Shown piece after piece: positions 19,190 through 32,024 of a stretch of DNA of 64,000 bases (the first letter of the stretch is position 1; each line of letters begins with the position of its first letter). The translations under genes and the position numbers were made by a program. The DNA lies in assembly GCA_019925795.1 (NCBI GenBank), contig CM034311.1:22628231-22692230 (forward strand), in the 5' to 3' direction. Under the pieces are notes generated by a model. The model had not been told where the DNA came from. It did no database searches and saw nothing but the letters and a program-made list of their open reading frames with translations. This DNA comes from Dendrobium chrysotoxum (lineage: Eukaryota > Streptophyta > Magnoliopsida > Asparagales > Orchidaceae).

Positions 19190-20570
19190 ATGGTGAAAGC
19201 TGGTAAATGGTTCAAGAACTTCTTGACAGGAAAAAAAGAGAAAAGCCAAGAGAAGGAGATTGAAAAAAGTGTATGGCTGCAGCTTCCACCACCACCGCCA
19301 CCGCCGCCAACAACCCCAAAAGAGAAGATGAGGAGAAATTTCAACCATGAAATGGAGAAATACAATCCAAAAGAACAGTTTGCGTTCTTCATTGTGCCGG
19401 AGCTCGATCAGAGGCGGTATGGCGTGGCTGTGGCTTCAGCCACTGAAGCTGCTGTTTATCTTGCAAAAGCAGCGAGAAGGAAATCCAGGTTTGCTCCAAT
19501 TGAAGAAATTGCTGCAATCACGATACAGTCTTCATTCAGATCTTACTTGGTATAAACTATTATGAATATGATTCAGTTATACGATCCAAATCTACATTTA
19601 TGATTAAAAAAACAAATATGTATTTATGAATTATGATTCAGTGTATTCAAGAATTTCTAGTCATTATGAAGGTTCTTTTTGACAGGCTAGAAAAGCTCTA
19701 CGGGCATTGAAGGCACTGGTGAAATTGCAGGCAGTGGTGAGGGGTTTCCTGGTGAGGAAGCAAGCTGCGGCTACTCTTCGAAGCATGCAAGCTCTGCTGG
19801 CAGCACAAGCCAGAGCTCGAGCTCAAAGAGTTCAAATAATTGAAGTTGTTCATGAATTGCCATTGAGGGAAAGCAGGAGGATGCTGAATCAGTTTAAATT
19901 ACAGCAGTTGCATGTGAGTATCAAGGTCTTCTTCATTCATTAACCCAAACTTCAATTAAAATCAAGATTATTATTTGTAGTTCAGAAAGCATACTTGGAA
20001 TTGTTTTCACATAATTAAAAAATATATATATTTGGCATTGATATTAAACATATTGATTAGAAAAAGTTGATGTAGGATATGGAGAAGAACATGGAAATAT
20101 ACATAGAACAATCAAAGGGCAGCCCAAAGAGCAGGAAGAGCAATCAAATTGCACACAGTGAAACCAAAGAGCGCACTAACTTCAGCTACCTAAAGGCCTC
20201 TTCAGGTCCTTCAGTCTTAAATGTTATGAGCAGAGGGACGCAAAGCGCTCGCTTCGATGAGTTCTCTTCCTTCACTGCATCAAAGAACAGCTCTCAGTTC
20301 TCATCAGGAGCTTCTCACAGGCCTGGAAGAATGAGCTATTCCGAGGAACTTCTAACGCAAGAGAAGCCTTACCTGATTTCCCCTGAATCACCACCGTGCC
20401 CAAACTACATGGCCCAGACTGAATCCTGGAGAGCCAAAGCAACATCACAAAGCGTGCCAAGGAAATCCCTGAATCATTTGATCAAAAACCATCTAGTAAA
20501 CAAAGAGAATTTGAAGGAAGGAGCTTTGGCAGAGGTACATCAAGCAAAGATCAGCATCCATGGTACATAG
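19190..20570 (+). CDS. IQ-DOMAIN (IQD) calmodulin-binding protein, three exons, 360 aa
   Basis: Exons: 19190-19549, 19686-19913, 20076-20570, all joined in phase 0 with GT..AG introns. The N-terminus MVKAGKWFKNFLTGKKEK is the basic start typical of IQDs. Eight prolines follow at residues 33-40. The IQ67 domain spans roughly residues 107-173: a first IQ motif AAITIQSSFRSYLARKALRA, then LVKLQAVVRGFLVRKQAAAT and SMQALLAAQARARAQR. The intron that splits the IQ67 domain lies exactly after SFRSYL, the position conserved across the family. A DUF4005-like motif (PNYMAQTESWRAKATSQS) lies near residue 305-322. IQDs bind calmodulin/CaM-like proteins and link calcium signals to microtubules, plasma membrane or nucleus. 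The gene looks intact. AATAAAG at about 20783 is a plausible poly(A) signal. Confidence 0.92.
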
Positions 20571-20814
20571 TTACATGAAGCTTGCGAAAAATTTGCATGA
20601 AAGATGTTTGATTGGACTAATATGGTTAAGCCTATTGGCAGCAGCCTGAACAGAAGCATGAGAATGACAGAACTGCAGGGAAGTTTGCAGTTTGATTGCA
20701 GAAGGATTTCAACCATTCTTGTTCAGATTAAACATTTATTGGTTGCTGTAGTTAATGCTGTAAGATTTGATTCAAAGATAATTAATAAAGATTTTTATTT
20801 TACTGCAAGGTAGC

Positions 20815-21085
20815 GATGATAGCTAGAGCTGTAAACAAGCAGATTGGCAACACCGAACTCGAATTCATAGCAGCTTAGTTATAATTACCTCAAAGCTTCC
20901 CAAAATACTTTTTCTGATACTAATTTCTTATTTATATAGCATCCTAATATTTAAATAAAATCAAAAATATCAATAACATTAACTTCTATAAAGTAAACTA
21001 CATATTTTATGCATATATTTTGTAGCAATTTAGACATTTGGATGTTATACAAGTAAATATAAAGATTTTGTAATTTTTTAGTAGA
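20815..21085. other. Intergenic, AT-rich
   Basis: Downstream of the IQD gene; no feature beyond AT-rich sequence. Confidence 0.4.
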
Positions 21086-21089
21086 AAAT

Positions 21090-21161
21090 TTTTCTAAACT
21101 AAAAACTTTTGTGCTAAAAACTGTTTTAGAAAGTAATACAAAAATTGTTCTAAATAAAGCC
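21090..21161. mobile_element. Truncated copy of the Tourist-like MITE family
   Basis: It shares the internal words CTTTTGTGCTAAAAACTGTTTTAGAAAG and a right end TTCTAAATAAAGCC followed by TAA with the copies at 33560, 37303 and 37412. The left terminal repeat is missing. Confidence 0.5.
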
Positions 21162-21340
21162 TAAGGCAGAGCCCGAGAATGCATAGGTAGAGAATACATA
21201 ATGAAGAGACTCGAAGGTCTTGAAGACTACTTATAGAGAGATAATGATGATTTCGAGAAAACAGAAACATTGCATTGTCTAGATATTTTAAGTTTCAAAC
21301 AAAAATCTTTTTTGTCATTACAAGTGAATAAAAAAATAAC

Positions 21341-21525
21341 TTGGCGACTTCATATAGCAAGTGACTTTCTCTAGTTAGTCGGTAATTTTATCAAATAAGT
21401 TGGTGACTTCATATAGCAAGTGAGTAACTTCAGCCATCAAGTTGGTGATTTTATCTAATAAGTTGGTGACTTCATATAGCTAGTGAGTAACATCAGCCAT
21501 CAAGTTGGTAATTTTATCTAATAAG
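21341..21525. repeat. Three tandem copies of a 59-63-bp unit
   Basis: Units start at 21341, 21400 and 21463, with shared words TTGGTGACTTCATATAGC, AAGTGAGTAACTTCAGCC and TTTTATCTAATAAG. The last two units are nearly identical. Confidence 0.8.
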
Positions 21526-21529
21526 TTCT

Positions 21530-22199
21530 CAGTTAATTGTCCCCACTTATACTCCTATGTGCTTTAGGCTATGTACACACCTCATGTATGTTGATGTATT
21601 TTCCTTTTTGGTTCTCTACAACTTAAAAATAGCTTTTCCCAATAATATATAGAGGCTTCTTATTCTATATTCTTTTTTTCGCTCTCTAGCTATTTTTTGC
21701 TCTATTTCATCTGTTAAATCTTTCTAGTAAGGTTTTAGTATTGCCCACAAGCAAATTTAAATCCAACAATCAACAATAAAATTAGCGTATCTCTAGCTAA
21801 TTATAATACACATACTAGTTTTGTCATTGAAATATTTACTAAGCAGAATCTTGTCTTCTCATATAACTAAAGCTAAATATTTCTATTTTAGCCCATAACA
21901 TGGACACTAATTCCATCTAACTTCTATATCCTTCCCACTCCTCTAACACCATAAACCCTAGGCATTATAAGAGAACCTAGGCCTAATCAATCTTAACCCA
22001 AACTTGAGCCCTTCATATTACCCAAAGTTCACAAACTAACACATCCGTCCCCCACACTTTTCACCACCTTTAAATCCCACATCAAAACTGAACCCTAACA
22101 ACACCGCCACCCTTTTAAAGAGAAAGTCAATCTTCTACAAAAATACCACCATTATATCCTTATTCCTTATAATAATATGTATCATATTAGCCCTAACAT
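21530..22199. other. Intergenic, nothing recognised
   Basis: No coding or transposon signature that can be supported. Confidence 0.35.
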
Positions 22200-23280
22200 G
22201 GGGTTATTTGAGGGCTTGCCTTTTGCTTGGATGGAGCTAGGAGACAAGGAAGTCATTGGAATGGAGTTAACAGAAGAAATGAGCAATAAGATAGGTTAAT
22301 CCAATTGTCCTCCTCGTGGCTTAGCAGTGACATAAGAAATATTATAAACCTAGTAACTAGGGTATCTCATTGAGGATATATGAGGTGTTCCTATAAGTAA
22401 CCTGAAGAAGCTATTTTTAATTACTCCTTAACTGTGCAATTTTGACACATTCTCAATTACTCTTTAGCTACTATAATGTGATAATATATGTGCATATATG
22501 CGATTAAATTATATCTGCTGGAAGCCATAAGGGGCCAGAATCCTTTGAGATTCTATCTATGTCAGGAAATATTCTAGTGCTTATAAGACAAATTCTGGTA
22601 ATTATAAGCCACATTATGGTGCCTAGCAGTGTGTTCTTGTGGTATAAGCATAAAAGGGAGTCATAAGGGATCAAAATCCTTTGAGATTTCATCGGGATTT
22701 GGGAAATTTGATATAAACTGCTCTATGATATGGATTGCAATTTATTTATCTGCTCAATAATGTTATTTAAATAATTTAATAATTGTTATGCTCTTATTAT
22801 ATTTCTCAGTATAGTGATTTATTATCCTGCATTTAACTGATTTTAAATATTCAGTAAAATTTAATATAAGAATTTAAAATTTTAGATTGGTATGTGAGGC
22901 CTGCTAAGCTATTATAGCTCACAGTGGTTTGCTTGTGATTTTCAGGGTCTAGGAAGGGGAATAAGACTGTGGAGTAGCAGTTCACTATCAGATTTGAGTT
23001 TACAGGCATTTCTCTTTTAATTTTTATATAATCATGACTAGTTTATTATTCAATTCAGTTATGTAGCTTCTATATGTAGCCATGTATTGTAGTATAGATA
23101 CATTTTGATGAAATGAAAGAAATATTATTGATGAGTTTATTTTTAGTATTTAAATGTATTAGTAGCTCTGTAATTTGTAAATATTGAAAGAGAATCTGAA
23201 CATTCCAAAACTAGATCTTAGGATTTACCTATCACAGCTTAACACGATATGGCTTGTCTTGATTGGGTTGGGTTGTAACA
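22200..23280. mobile_element. LTR-like relic ending in TGTAACA
   Basis: It contains an internal near-repeat (ATAAGGGGCCAGAATCCTTTGAGA near 22525 and ATAAGGGATCAAAATCCTTTGAGA near 22655), an AGCTCACAG block near 22915, and ends GGGTTGGGTTGTAACA at about 23280. The layout parallels the relic at 1180-1576 and suggests a Ty3/gypsy LTR. It directly abuts a gag-protease relic. The left boundary is uncertain. Confidence 0.4.
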
Positions 23281-23284
23281 AAAA

Positions 23285-24770
23285 TCATTTGTCTTTCCAA
23301 TCAAATGAATAAGTATTCAACCGACAATCATGAATTGCCCCAACATCAAACTGCCGACGTCTACCCAGTGCAAGATGGCAAACATCCATCTCAAGTACAT
23401 CATAAAGAACTTCATATATGTATTGCTTACCAATAAAAAATGTGACTTGGCACATTTCAGTGATAGTTATGTCCATCCCTTTCTTGACCCAACTGATCTT
23501 GTATGGGTTTGAATTTTTGGTCGTTTGAAGTTGTAAAGCTTGCACTACTACACGAGAAATTATGTTCTTTGTACAACCATTATCGATGATAAGCTCACAA
23601 ACCTTACTATGAATTGTACATCGTGTTTTGAATAATGCATTTCGTTGGATATAATGAGGCGGTCTTGGTGCCAATAATAAATTTTCAATTACATAAACAA
23701 GAGGTTCTCCAAAATCACCCTTGACATCTTCAATTACAACTTCATCATTCTCTTCAGTAATTGGAGTGTTGTGTTCACCTTCACCTTCTAATAGTTATAT
23801 TTGAGGTCGAGTAGGGCACTCATTCGATTTATGTCCGGGTTGGAAGCACCTAAAATATTTTAAAGTTTTGGGTTTAGCATAAGGATTATCTCACATAGGA
23901 GCCTGGCCTTTATACTGAAGTTTTGGATCAGAAACAGGATTGTTAGTTGCTGGAAGAGGCAGTCGGGGTTTGGTAACTGAAGTTCCAGTTCTCTTTTTTT
24001 CATGCTACATTTCACTGTATTATTCGTGATTGTAGCTACGAGAGTGACGAGATAGTTTGGTTTCAACCTTCAGCGTAAAGTTCACTGCCTGTGAAAGAGA
24101 CCATATGGAATTCAATTCGAGCTTCTCTTGCAAAGCTTCTCTAAGACCTCCAATCTAATTGTAAGATTAGTTTAGATTATTATAGGCACTCAACCTATAG
24201 AACTCTTCAGAGTAATCGTTACCATATGATTTCTTTGACTGTAATGCTAGAAGCTCAAGTATAGCATATGCTTATAATTAGTCGATAGAAAGTGACATTG
24301 GAGTAGTTGTTTCATTCGATACTAGCTGCAGATGGCCCGCATTCCTTTCTCGCCATTGAGACTGAAGTAATTGAACCCACTAAGCACTCGCACCGCTCTT
24401 TGAATGATATACCACATACTTAACTTATTTTTTATGGAGGAATTTCCATATATTCGAAAAGCGTTTCCAAAGCTCGCTCCCAATCTAGGTAGTTTTCAAT
24501 ATGTGACAACCGTCAAAGAATGGAATGTCTAACTTAACCTTAAATTCATTGTAATGAGGAGTGTACATCTACTGTCATGGGCATTTGTAATTCTCGCCCG
24601 AAAGTCGCTTCGTGTCTGATTCTGTTAACTCTCTAAATTGATTAGGTAATGTACCCTTCTCTTCAGAGTTCAAAATTTATGAAACAAAATGGGTGGTCCC
24701 TCTCACATTATGCTCATGGATGTGACCAAATAAGCGGTTGATTGTTGGCCTCCTTTTTGGCATCGGTTAT
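23285..24770 (-). pseudogene. Ty3/gypsy gag-protease relic
   Basis: At 23674-23285 the minus strand encodes a retropepsin-like domain: RNALFKTRCTIHSKVCELII, DNGCTKNIISRVVVQALQL, then FIGKQYIYEVLYDVLEMDVC and HLALGRRRQFDVGAIHD. This matches the plant Ty3/gypsy protease layout IIDSGS...LLGRPWQFD. The catalytic DSG has become DNG and the GRPW signature is GRRR. Upstream (to about 24770) come a degenerate zinc knuckle (CFQPGHKSNECP, first Cys lost) and gag pieces such as EFKVKLDIPFFDG and YSEEFYRLSAYNNLN, with many stops. The element is dead. Confidence 0.75.
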
Positions 24771-25590
24771 TTGCACAGTCTTATCACTTATATTTGATAG
24801 TTTGATCCACTTCTTGCATGTCTCCTTGTTGTGTTTGATGAGGGGTCAAATTACGTATTTTACCTTGGAATGTCATCGGCCTTAGAAGTTATTCCTTTCG
24901 ATTACATGTTCTTTATTTGTTTTGAAATACATGTGATCGAGTCGACGAAGATTTGATGCGTATTTTACGTGTATTCAATCCTCTATCGCACATATTTGTT
25001 CCATGTGTAAAATCTTTCGATCAAGACCTCATTTTACGTACAAAGCGGATCAACCTGTTGTATTCGACTCGTCGAGACGAATCAAATGAGCCAATTCGTG
25101 CTAATTAGATATCGTTTGATGCGTGTCGAGGAGAGAAAATGGTGAGTCGTTTTCCTAATAAATTTAATAATAAAAATATAATGAAATCTATTAATTTAAA
25201 AAAAAACTATGAATAACTAAACCCAAAATAAAACACATACATACATGTATGATAGATAAAAAATATAATAGATCAATTTCAAATAAAAATATAAAATATA
25301 GAATTAATAAATACATTTTTTTATTAATTTAAAAGTAAAAAAATGATATTTCACTCAAATTATTATTATTATTATTATTATTATTATTTTAGCTTGAATA
25401 CAAACTCATTTTGACCACACTTTTTCATCCTCCTAAATTAGGAAATTTCTAGATCTAATGGTTGAAATTCATCAATAATATTATTTAATTTCAGCCCTTA
25501 GATTTAGGGCATGAAGAAGAGATGCAATGTGAGTCATTGGATCGAGGCTTTATTTGATTTCTTAAAACAGGGCTGGTTGACGTCTTAGCC
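24771..25590. other. Intergenic; includes an (ATT)n run
   Basis: A stretch at 24930-25140 has unusual TCG-rich words (GAGTCGACGAAG, CGACTCGTCGAGACG) but no coding match. An (ATT)9-type microsatellite lies at about 25361-25388. Confidence 0.35.
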
Positions 25591-25594
25591 GTGA

Positions 25595-26330
25595 TTTTGC
25601 ATCGCTAGGGGTCGGTTCACTGCGAGGATTCACATGAAAGAGCATCCAGCCGCAGGTTTTTTCGACGCACGTCTCCCTCAGAGCCGCAGATACCCTGATA
25701 CACGCCTCCAAGAGGGCACCTCTCTCTCTTGACGAAAGGTCTTCTTCCTACCCACAGATAGGAGGCCACATCTCTCCCCCATTGATTGCTCTCACACTAC
25801 AACCCCTCTCTCACAAGAGAAGACGAACAATAGCAGCCCTCCACGGAAGCTGATCCCATCCAACTTCCAACTGATCAGACCAGCTCATGCCGCCGGCTTC
25901 CTTCACTCCACGTACAGCAGCAGCCTTCCAGGCCGTCGGCCGTCCGGCCACCAGCTCCGTCCGGCCTCCAAATCCTCATCCTGAAGTTGCAACACACGAC
26001 TCCACCTCCTAGCGGCCGGCCTACCATCAGCCCGAGCTAATCCGCCTCACACTCTCCCTGACAACTCAAGTAGCTGAATCCCTTTCGTGTCTTCCATATT
26101 CCGCTACAGCAGTTGGGGCAAAGGCGCAAAGCAAGGCTAGTGGAGCTGTCGTTGTTCGTCCCTTTAGAAGAGGGGAGTTCTGTCATTACAACAGTGCGAG
26201 CAAGAAAAAGAAGAAGAGAAAGGAGACCTAGTTACGAGGATGTTGATGGAGGAGAAGATGAACACATGGGTGCTTTAGGATCAGATTCCCATACGAGTCA
26301 TCAAGATCCTGGGACCCTAGGGTGACGAGA
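25595..26330 (+). other. GC-rich island, possible transcribed leader, no identified protein
   Basis: GC content jumps for about 700 bp in a very AT-rich neighbourhood, with CCGGCC and CAGCAGC words and C-rich sequence to about 26090. It is followed by a purine-rich part with an open frame at 26113-26325 (Arg/Glu-rich: RARKRRRERRPSYEDVDGGE). That frame has no ATG at its start and no family match. It could be the first exon of a gene, an LTR-element leader like the C-rich block near 8.6 kb, or a captured gene fragment. Confidence 0.3.
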
Positions 26331-28300
26331 AGGAGGGAAATATATCGTCTTTTCTCGGTGGACTGCTCAGTGGGCACAGTAAATAGGTATTTTTTATTAC
26401 TTATAAGCCAATACATATATGCCACTACAAAGATCATTGTTTTGTGTAAACAAAAAAAAATGCATTTCTTATGAGATTTACATGATTGTTCTTGCCCGAT
26501 GCAGACAAACCTTTTTTTAAAACCTCTTATTAAATATCTCATTAAAGTTTATATTCTGTCGATATATGTAAATAGCTTGTAAGTCTTATGTAGTTTCATG
26601 ATTGTACTATTTATCCGACTTTACTGTTCTAACTCAACCAACGGTTCCTTCTAGACTATGATGGTCAAGGCAAGACAAATCTATTAAATACGTTTATTCA
26701 TAACAATGTGTAAGCATTTTTTTATGAAGATTCATCTCCTTATTAAGTAAATTTGCTACATACTACGTTTTATTAATTACGACCTAAAAGATTTGTTGGT
26801 AAGGCATCCAACATTCATTGGATCTAAAGAATATATATGAAAATTAATTTGGAATTTGGTATACGATTGAATTCCAGTTATTTTAAAAAAACTCTAATGA
26901 GTTAATTTGATTAAAATAAATATCATTCATGATAAAATTCATATATATTCGAATTTTTTAAAGATCAAAGTTACTTGCAAATTAATTAATTCTCTTTGTC
27001 GATATAAATTCATACATTAATTTCTATTTGATTTAGATTTTACATAAATTACGATGTTGTTTATCCTAATCTTCATGCCTAAATCTATAATCATTAATAT
27101 AATTATGAATACACAATAAATCAATCTTAGCATGTAATATTGGTGATCATATAAAGTTCAAAGTAAAGTATATTCTATCGCATGCCATAGATGTGATATT
27201 TGATATAAAAGTTTGTGATTATGTCGAACAACTCAATATGTTTTCTGTTTCAGTATTAAGCATACACGTGTCAAATGCAGAACTGAATAGTTATGTTGAA
27301 ATGGTGCTGGTGTCTTAGAGGAGTAATAGAGTTTGAACATTCGACCTCTCTTTCTTTTCATCATTCCTAGAAGCGCCATTCATCCAATAATAAGCTTGTG
27401 TGTTTGGTATTAGGATTGAGAGCAACTTATGTTAACATATTTGCTACATGAAATTGGAGTTGACAAGAGGAGCTTCATTCATTATTGGAAAGGATGTGTT
27501 TATTTCTTCTTCTCAAGCCATCTATGACATGTATATCAAGTTCAAGCGACAAGTTGAAATGGTGTTGACTAATATTCTTATTATTAACGAAAAGATTTTA
27601 ATGTTTGTTGTTTATAATTGCAAATAAAATTCAATATGAAGGTCGCCTCCATTTCTTTTAAATGGAGGTGCTACGGTCGGTGCACCGTTAACTAGCTCCA
27701 GTGAGGTAAATTCTATAAAATTAGAGCCCCCTAGGTCCTCTAAGTCTTGTATGTGATTAGGATCCCCAAATTTTAGGTCCTTATAAAAATCATGCATTTA
27801 ATTTTTTTCAAATCCGTTGTCCTGCTAGTAAGTAATACTTTATTCGTTAGTGACAAATCTAAGTATGCGTAGCAATGATTTATTTTCCCACATTTAGAAA
27901 AATTTTTCCTTTAATTGTCATGATTCATAATATGTATAATAAAATAAATATGTTAATAAAAAAATAATTAAACATAAACAAATTCAATTTATCACACGCT
28001 GATAAATAAAAATTCTTAATGGATTTAAATTAAATAACTTAACGATATAACTTAAAATGAATTAAATTAAACACGCAAAATAAAAAAATTAATAAAATTT
28101 TATAATAAAATTAAATAATTAAACTTAAATGATTAAATAACATTAATTAAACATTAGTTAAAACTCAAATAAATCATTAAATTTTTAAATAAAGTAAATT
28201 CAATTTTAATCATCTCAAATAAAATAAGACTTAGTAATTAACATAATTAAACTTGATCTAATTAAATGAATCTATTAATTAAAGAATTAAATAAATAACT
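26331..28300. other. AT-rich intergenic sequence
   Basis: No coding exon recognised. A minus-strand open frame at 27797-27612 has no family match and no supporting splice sites. Confidence 0.4.
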
Positions 28301-28920
28301 AAAGGACATTTCATGCTTCGTGTTTGATTCTTTTGGATGGCACATTAGCATTGGATTTAAAAGATCCTAAACAATTTTAAATAACAAAAAGGCCCTTATG
28401 CATTATATTCAACTCCCGCTGGACAATACATATGCATTTGATTGGAGGGTCTTTAAATAATTAATTGAGCTTTTATTTGCTATATTTGCCTCCATCTTGG
28501 AAGACATGAGTGCATTAGATTTTTAAGCCCTTTAATAAATAATTAACTCAATGTATTAACAAACAATCAAACATAATTAGCCAAGGTGATTATTGGATAA
28601 CTCTGGCTTACGAGGTTATTAACTTAGCCCCAATGAGAGTGAAATAAATCTCACAGCACTGATTTAACAAAGATAATCACTATTCAACTTAAATAATCAC
28701 TAATAAAATATTTAGAAATTAGAGTTTTATATCTTTGTGCTTGAATCTTTTTAGGAAGATAAATGTGTATTGGATTCAAAGCTCTTAAGGATCAAAATAC
28801 TTAATTAAAATACAAGGACTCTATATAATCAATCATATCTTATACAGGGGAATGGTAGCATTACAATTATGAGTCTTAGGATTTAGGTTAGTGGCTTTTG
28901 TACTTTGAAGCCATAAATTA
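28300..28920. repeat. Diverged repeated segments
   Basis: Similar phrases recur near 28311, 28495 and 28735: a TTTGATTC/TTGAATC-TTTT block, a GCATTGGATTTAAAAG / GTATTGGATTCAAAGC block, then AT-rich spacer. The copies are old and irregularly spaced. Confidence 0.3.
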
Positions 28921-30374
28921 ACATGGTTATTTAAAACATAAAATAAAATAGCTCAAATAAATAAAACTGTCTAAAATTTAATTAATAAAATTTTAAAATA
29001 TTAAAACTTAAATTTAAGTTAAAATCTCTTTTGATCTATAACTAACAAATAACTCCAAATTTAAATAACTTAAACAATAAATCTTTTAGGTCATATCAAA
29101 GACACACGATATTTTACACACACTGAAACTTATTTATTAGGATCACCGACTCTAGTCTTAAGCTAGGCCGTTAGTGTGTTTTGATGTGATGCGAGTGCCT
29201 TTGCTTGGAGGATATCCTTGATGTGTTTGTTGACTTTCTTTACTCTGAATATCATACATGCATTTTATATACCTTATTTCACAGTACACTGTATATGTAT
29301 ACATATATCATATTATTATTGCTCAAATAAAATATTAAATTAGAATGTATCTCGGATGCTTATAAAATAAAGTAAAGTAGAATGTATCTAGGTGTAAATA
29401 TATATATGAAAGAGTCAAGTGTAAATGTAAAGTGTCTAGAATGTAATTAGATCTAGTTGTATAAATTCATTAAGTTGTAAAGGCTTAAAAATATTTCCTT
29501 ATACGTATACATATATGGCTTCAAAAGATAATCCCCTATATTGGGGGTGTTCTCTTTTGAAATCCTATAAAAGGCTCGGAGTTAAAAGATGATAAGCAAG
29601 TATATTTAAACATATATTTCATAGTAGTAGAAAAAACGGGTTTGTTGTGGTGGAGTCTGGTCATCTTACTTTCTTGTAGACCTTGGGTTGTATTTATTTT
29701 TCAAATAAATGAATAAAATATTTTTATTTATGCATTCATTTCATGCATCATACATGGTGCTAGATAGATTCATTTGTATATTACACAGTCCCTGATTTAA
29801 ACTTCTAAATTAAAATATTTGACTCCTTAAGATATAGCCATCCTATCTTGCATATATAAGACGATTGATTGTATTTAAGATATTAGCTAACAGGTTACTC
29901 CAGGTAAGCATAAACCCATATTGTACACCTCTTAGTGTATTTTTTTGAATCCTAAATGAATTCTAGGTCAATAGTTCTTTCTTAGATGTTAAATCAGTCT
30001 TTGATCTTCTAAACTCAAAATTTTAATTAAATCTTCATACATTTAAAGATATAATTCTCACGAAAGATGAAGTGAAGAGGTTATTCCATTTTGATTAGAA
30101 CCTAGGAACCTCTATTATGCATTAAACTAAGAAGAGAATAACGTAATATTATTTATCGAGAGTTTTTTTAGGTTGAGGCCTAGAAAGTAATTAACCACGG
30201 GGGCTTGTGCCCATGGGAAACCAGCAATCACATCAAATAAAACTCATTTGAGCTGATGTATCAAATAAGAGAAATCTCGTCATTATCGGGTCATATATAT
30301 TATTACCCATTGAGATGTGCAAGATAAAACCACCATCTTTCATGTTAATCGAATGTATGATCTCATATGCTCTC
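28921..30374. other. AT-rich intergenic sequence, nothing recognised
   Basis: No exon or mobile-element signature that I can support. Confidence 0.4.
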
Positions 30375-30739
30375 TCATGATCCAATTTGCTCTTTCATTG
30401 GCCTGTTTGCGTAGAGTGTAAAGGCATACGACCATTTTGTCCTACGGGATAGTGCGATCGTACCCTTTACATTCTGATCCCCACTCGTAGCATCCTTTCG
30501 GAGACCCACATCGGTGTCTACAGTGGGATTAACTGGACGCATTCCCAAATAAGCTTTCAAATGATTGAACTCCTTGCACACTTCCATGGTGAAACGAATG
30601 AACTCTGAGGTTAGCTCCTTGAATTGGTGCAGCACCTTTATCTGAGATGACCACAAAGCTTCTAGGCTTCGTTCATCTCCAGATTCCTTGTTACTGCAAT
30701 CTACATGCTCTAAGAGCCCAAACTCTGATACCAATTGAT
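30375..30739 (-). mobile_element. LTR-retrotransposon 5' internal fragment with primer-binding site
   Basis: On the minus strand TTGGTATCAGAGTT (plus-strand 30721-30734) is an almost perfect initiator Met-tRNA primer-binding site, four bases after a putative LTR end TTACA at about 30739. Downstream an open frame reads LLEHVDCSNKESGDERSLEA, then EVCKEFNHLKAYLGMRPVN and beyond, plausibly a gag start. The LTR itself would extend to higher coordinates, toward the fluoride-exporter promoter, but I cannot place its outer end. Confidence 0.5.
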
Positions 30740-31204
30740 GTAAGAAATCACAAAAAATAGATAAAGCAGAAGAAGAGGAAGAAAACAACACAGCAATCAT
30801 AACTTTTTCTATCATATACCTCCTCTCATTACAGTAATAGGTTATATGTATTTTCCTGTGTTCCAATTCAGTTATACCAAAGAAGCAAAATAAAAGATAA
30901 TGACAAAAAAATATTATATAGTTGTAAAAAATAATAAAGTGCAAAATTATTAGTGATAGTACAACAAAATATATTAAGTAAAGATAAGTTGTCCCTCTGA
31001 ATTTCAATGTGCACTCCATCAGGATTTATTCCGCCGTGAGATTTACGCCGACCCTAGAGTTTCAGTGGAAATTTAACAGTTTTCTAGCTTCGAATAAAAT
31101 ATGTAAAGCAATGGACCAAAGACCGCCGCTTTCCACGGAAATCCCTCAGAAGCCACATCAGTCACCGTCAGCTGATCTGACTAAGGTTCTTGGGCCTCTC
31201 AAAT

Positions 31205-31235
31205 TCGAACACGTGGATTTCTTATAAAATAAAAT
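31205..31235 (+). promoter_or_regulatory. Promoter of the fluoride exporter gene: G-box and TATA box
   Basis: ACACGTGG (G-box/ABRE-like core) at about 31209-31216 is followed by TTATAAAATAAAA at about 31223-31235. The TATA position predicts transcription starting near 31255-31265. G-box elements are often bound by bZIP/bHLH factors in plants. Confidence 0.5.
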
Positions 31236-31254
31236 AATCCGCGTTCAACTTGTG

Positions 31255-32024
31255 GAAAGTCAAGATAAGTTTCATATGGCCGATAATTGGGCGGGTGCGA
31301 ATTTATTTCGGTAACGAACGTAATTCTAACCATTCGTTTCTTGCCGGTCCTCTCCCGGCCGATCAGCTGTGGTTTCATCACCGGCGTCGACCCACTAAAC
31401 AGAGGCAGCGGTTCCAAGCGTCTCGGGATCTCATCCCTCCATTGGCGCTGTTGCTGAATCTTCATTTCATCTTCCTCTCGGCCTCTACATCCTTCAGCGC
31501 GGTTCGGTTTCCATGTCTCTTCCATTTGTTTTTTTCTCTCGTTAATTCCACCTTGAGTCCTATTACGAATTGGCTTCTGAAAATTTCGAAGAAGCTTCAT
31601 TTGATACGCATGCTGCAATAACATATGGGGAATTTGCATGGAAATTGATCTAATAGCTTTTTGGAACATAAGATCCTCGTTAGCAAGTCAATGCCTTTAG
31701 AGTTGAAGACATCGTCCTTTTGTTTCTGATGCCTCCTCACTGTTCAAAAACTAGTTAGTTGTCTATTTCAATGGTAAGCATGTCGGTTGCTTACGTCTAA
31801 TAAATAATAATATTTTCATTGATGTTCAGGAAATTTTCTTCCCATGTATCTTTACACCTGACAGCAGACCAGCTAATATTTTCAGGGTCAAGAAATTTAT
31901 ATCCACTCAATGATGCATGCCTTCTCTTCTGAAAACATACAGGAAACTGTGCTGCATGATATTTGATTAAATTCCTTCCCTTTCCTTGGGTTATTCTTGC
32001 AGAGTCATTTTTCATAATAACAGC
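31255..32024 (+). other. 5' UTR of the fluoride exporter gene, with a probable intron
   Basis: GC-moderate, CT-rich sequence from about 31255. A donor ATG^GTAAGC at 31773/31774 and an acceptor TTCTTGCAG ending at 32002 outline a 229-bp leader intron, leaving 22 bases before the ATG at 32025. Exact ends need transcript data. Confidence 0.45.

Noticed and set aside
19018..19392. Minus-strand open frame with a Gly-rich run opposite the IQD gene
   Set aside because: It is the antisense shadow of IQD exon 1; the Gly run mirrors the proline codons.
31199..31669. Minus-strand frame of 156 codons over the exporter leader
   Set aside because: It overlaps the TATA box and 5' UTR of a supported gene, lacks a family match, and is likely composition.
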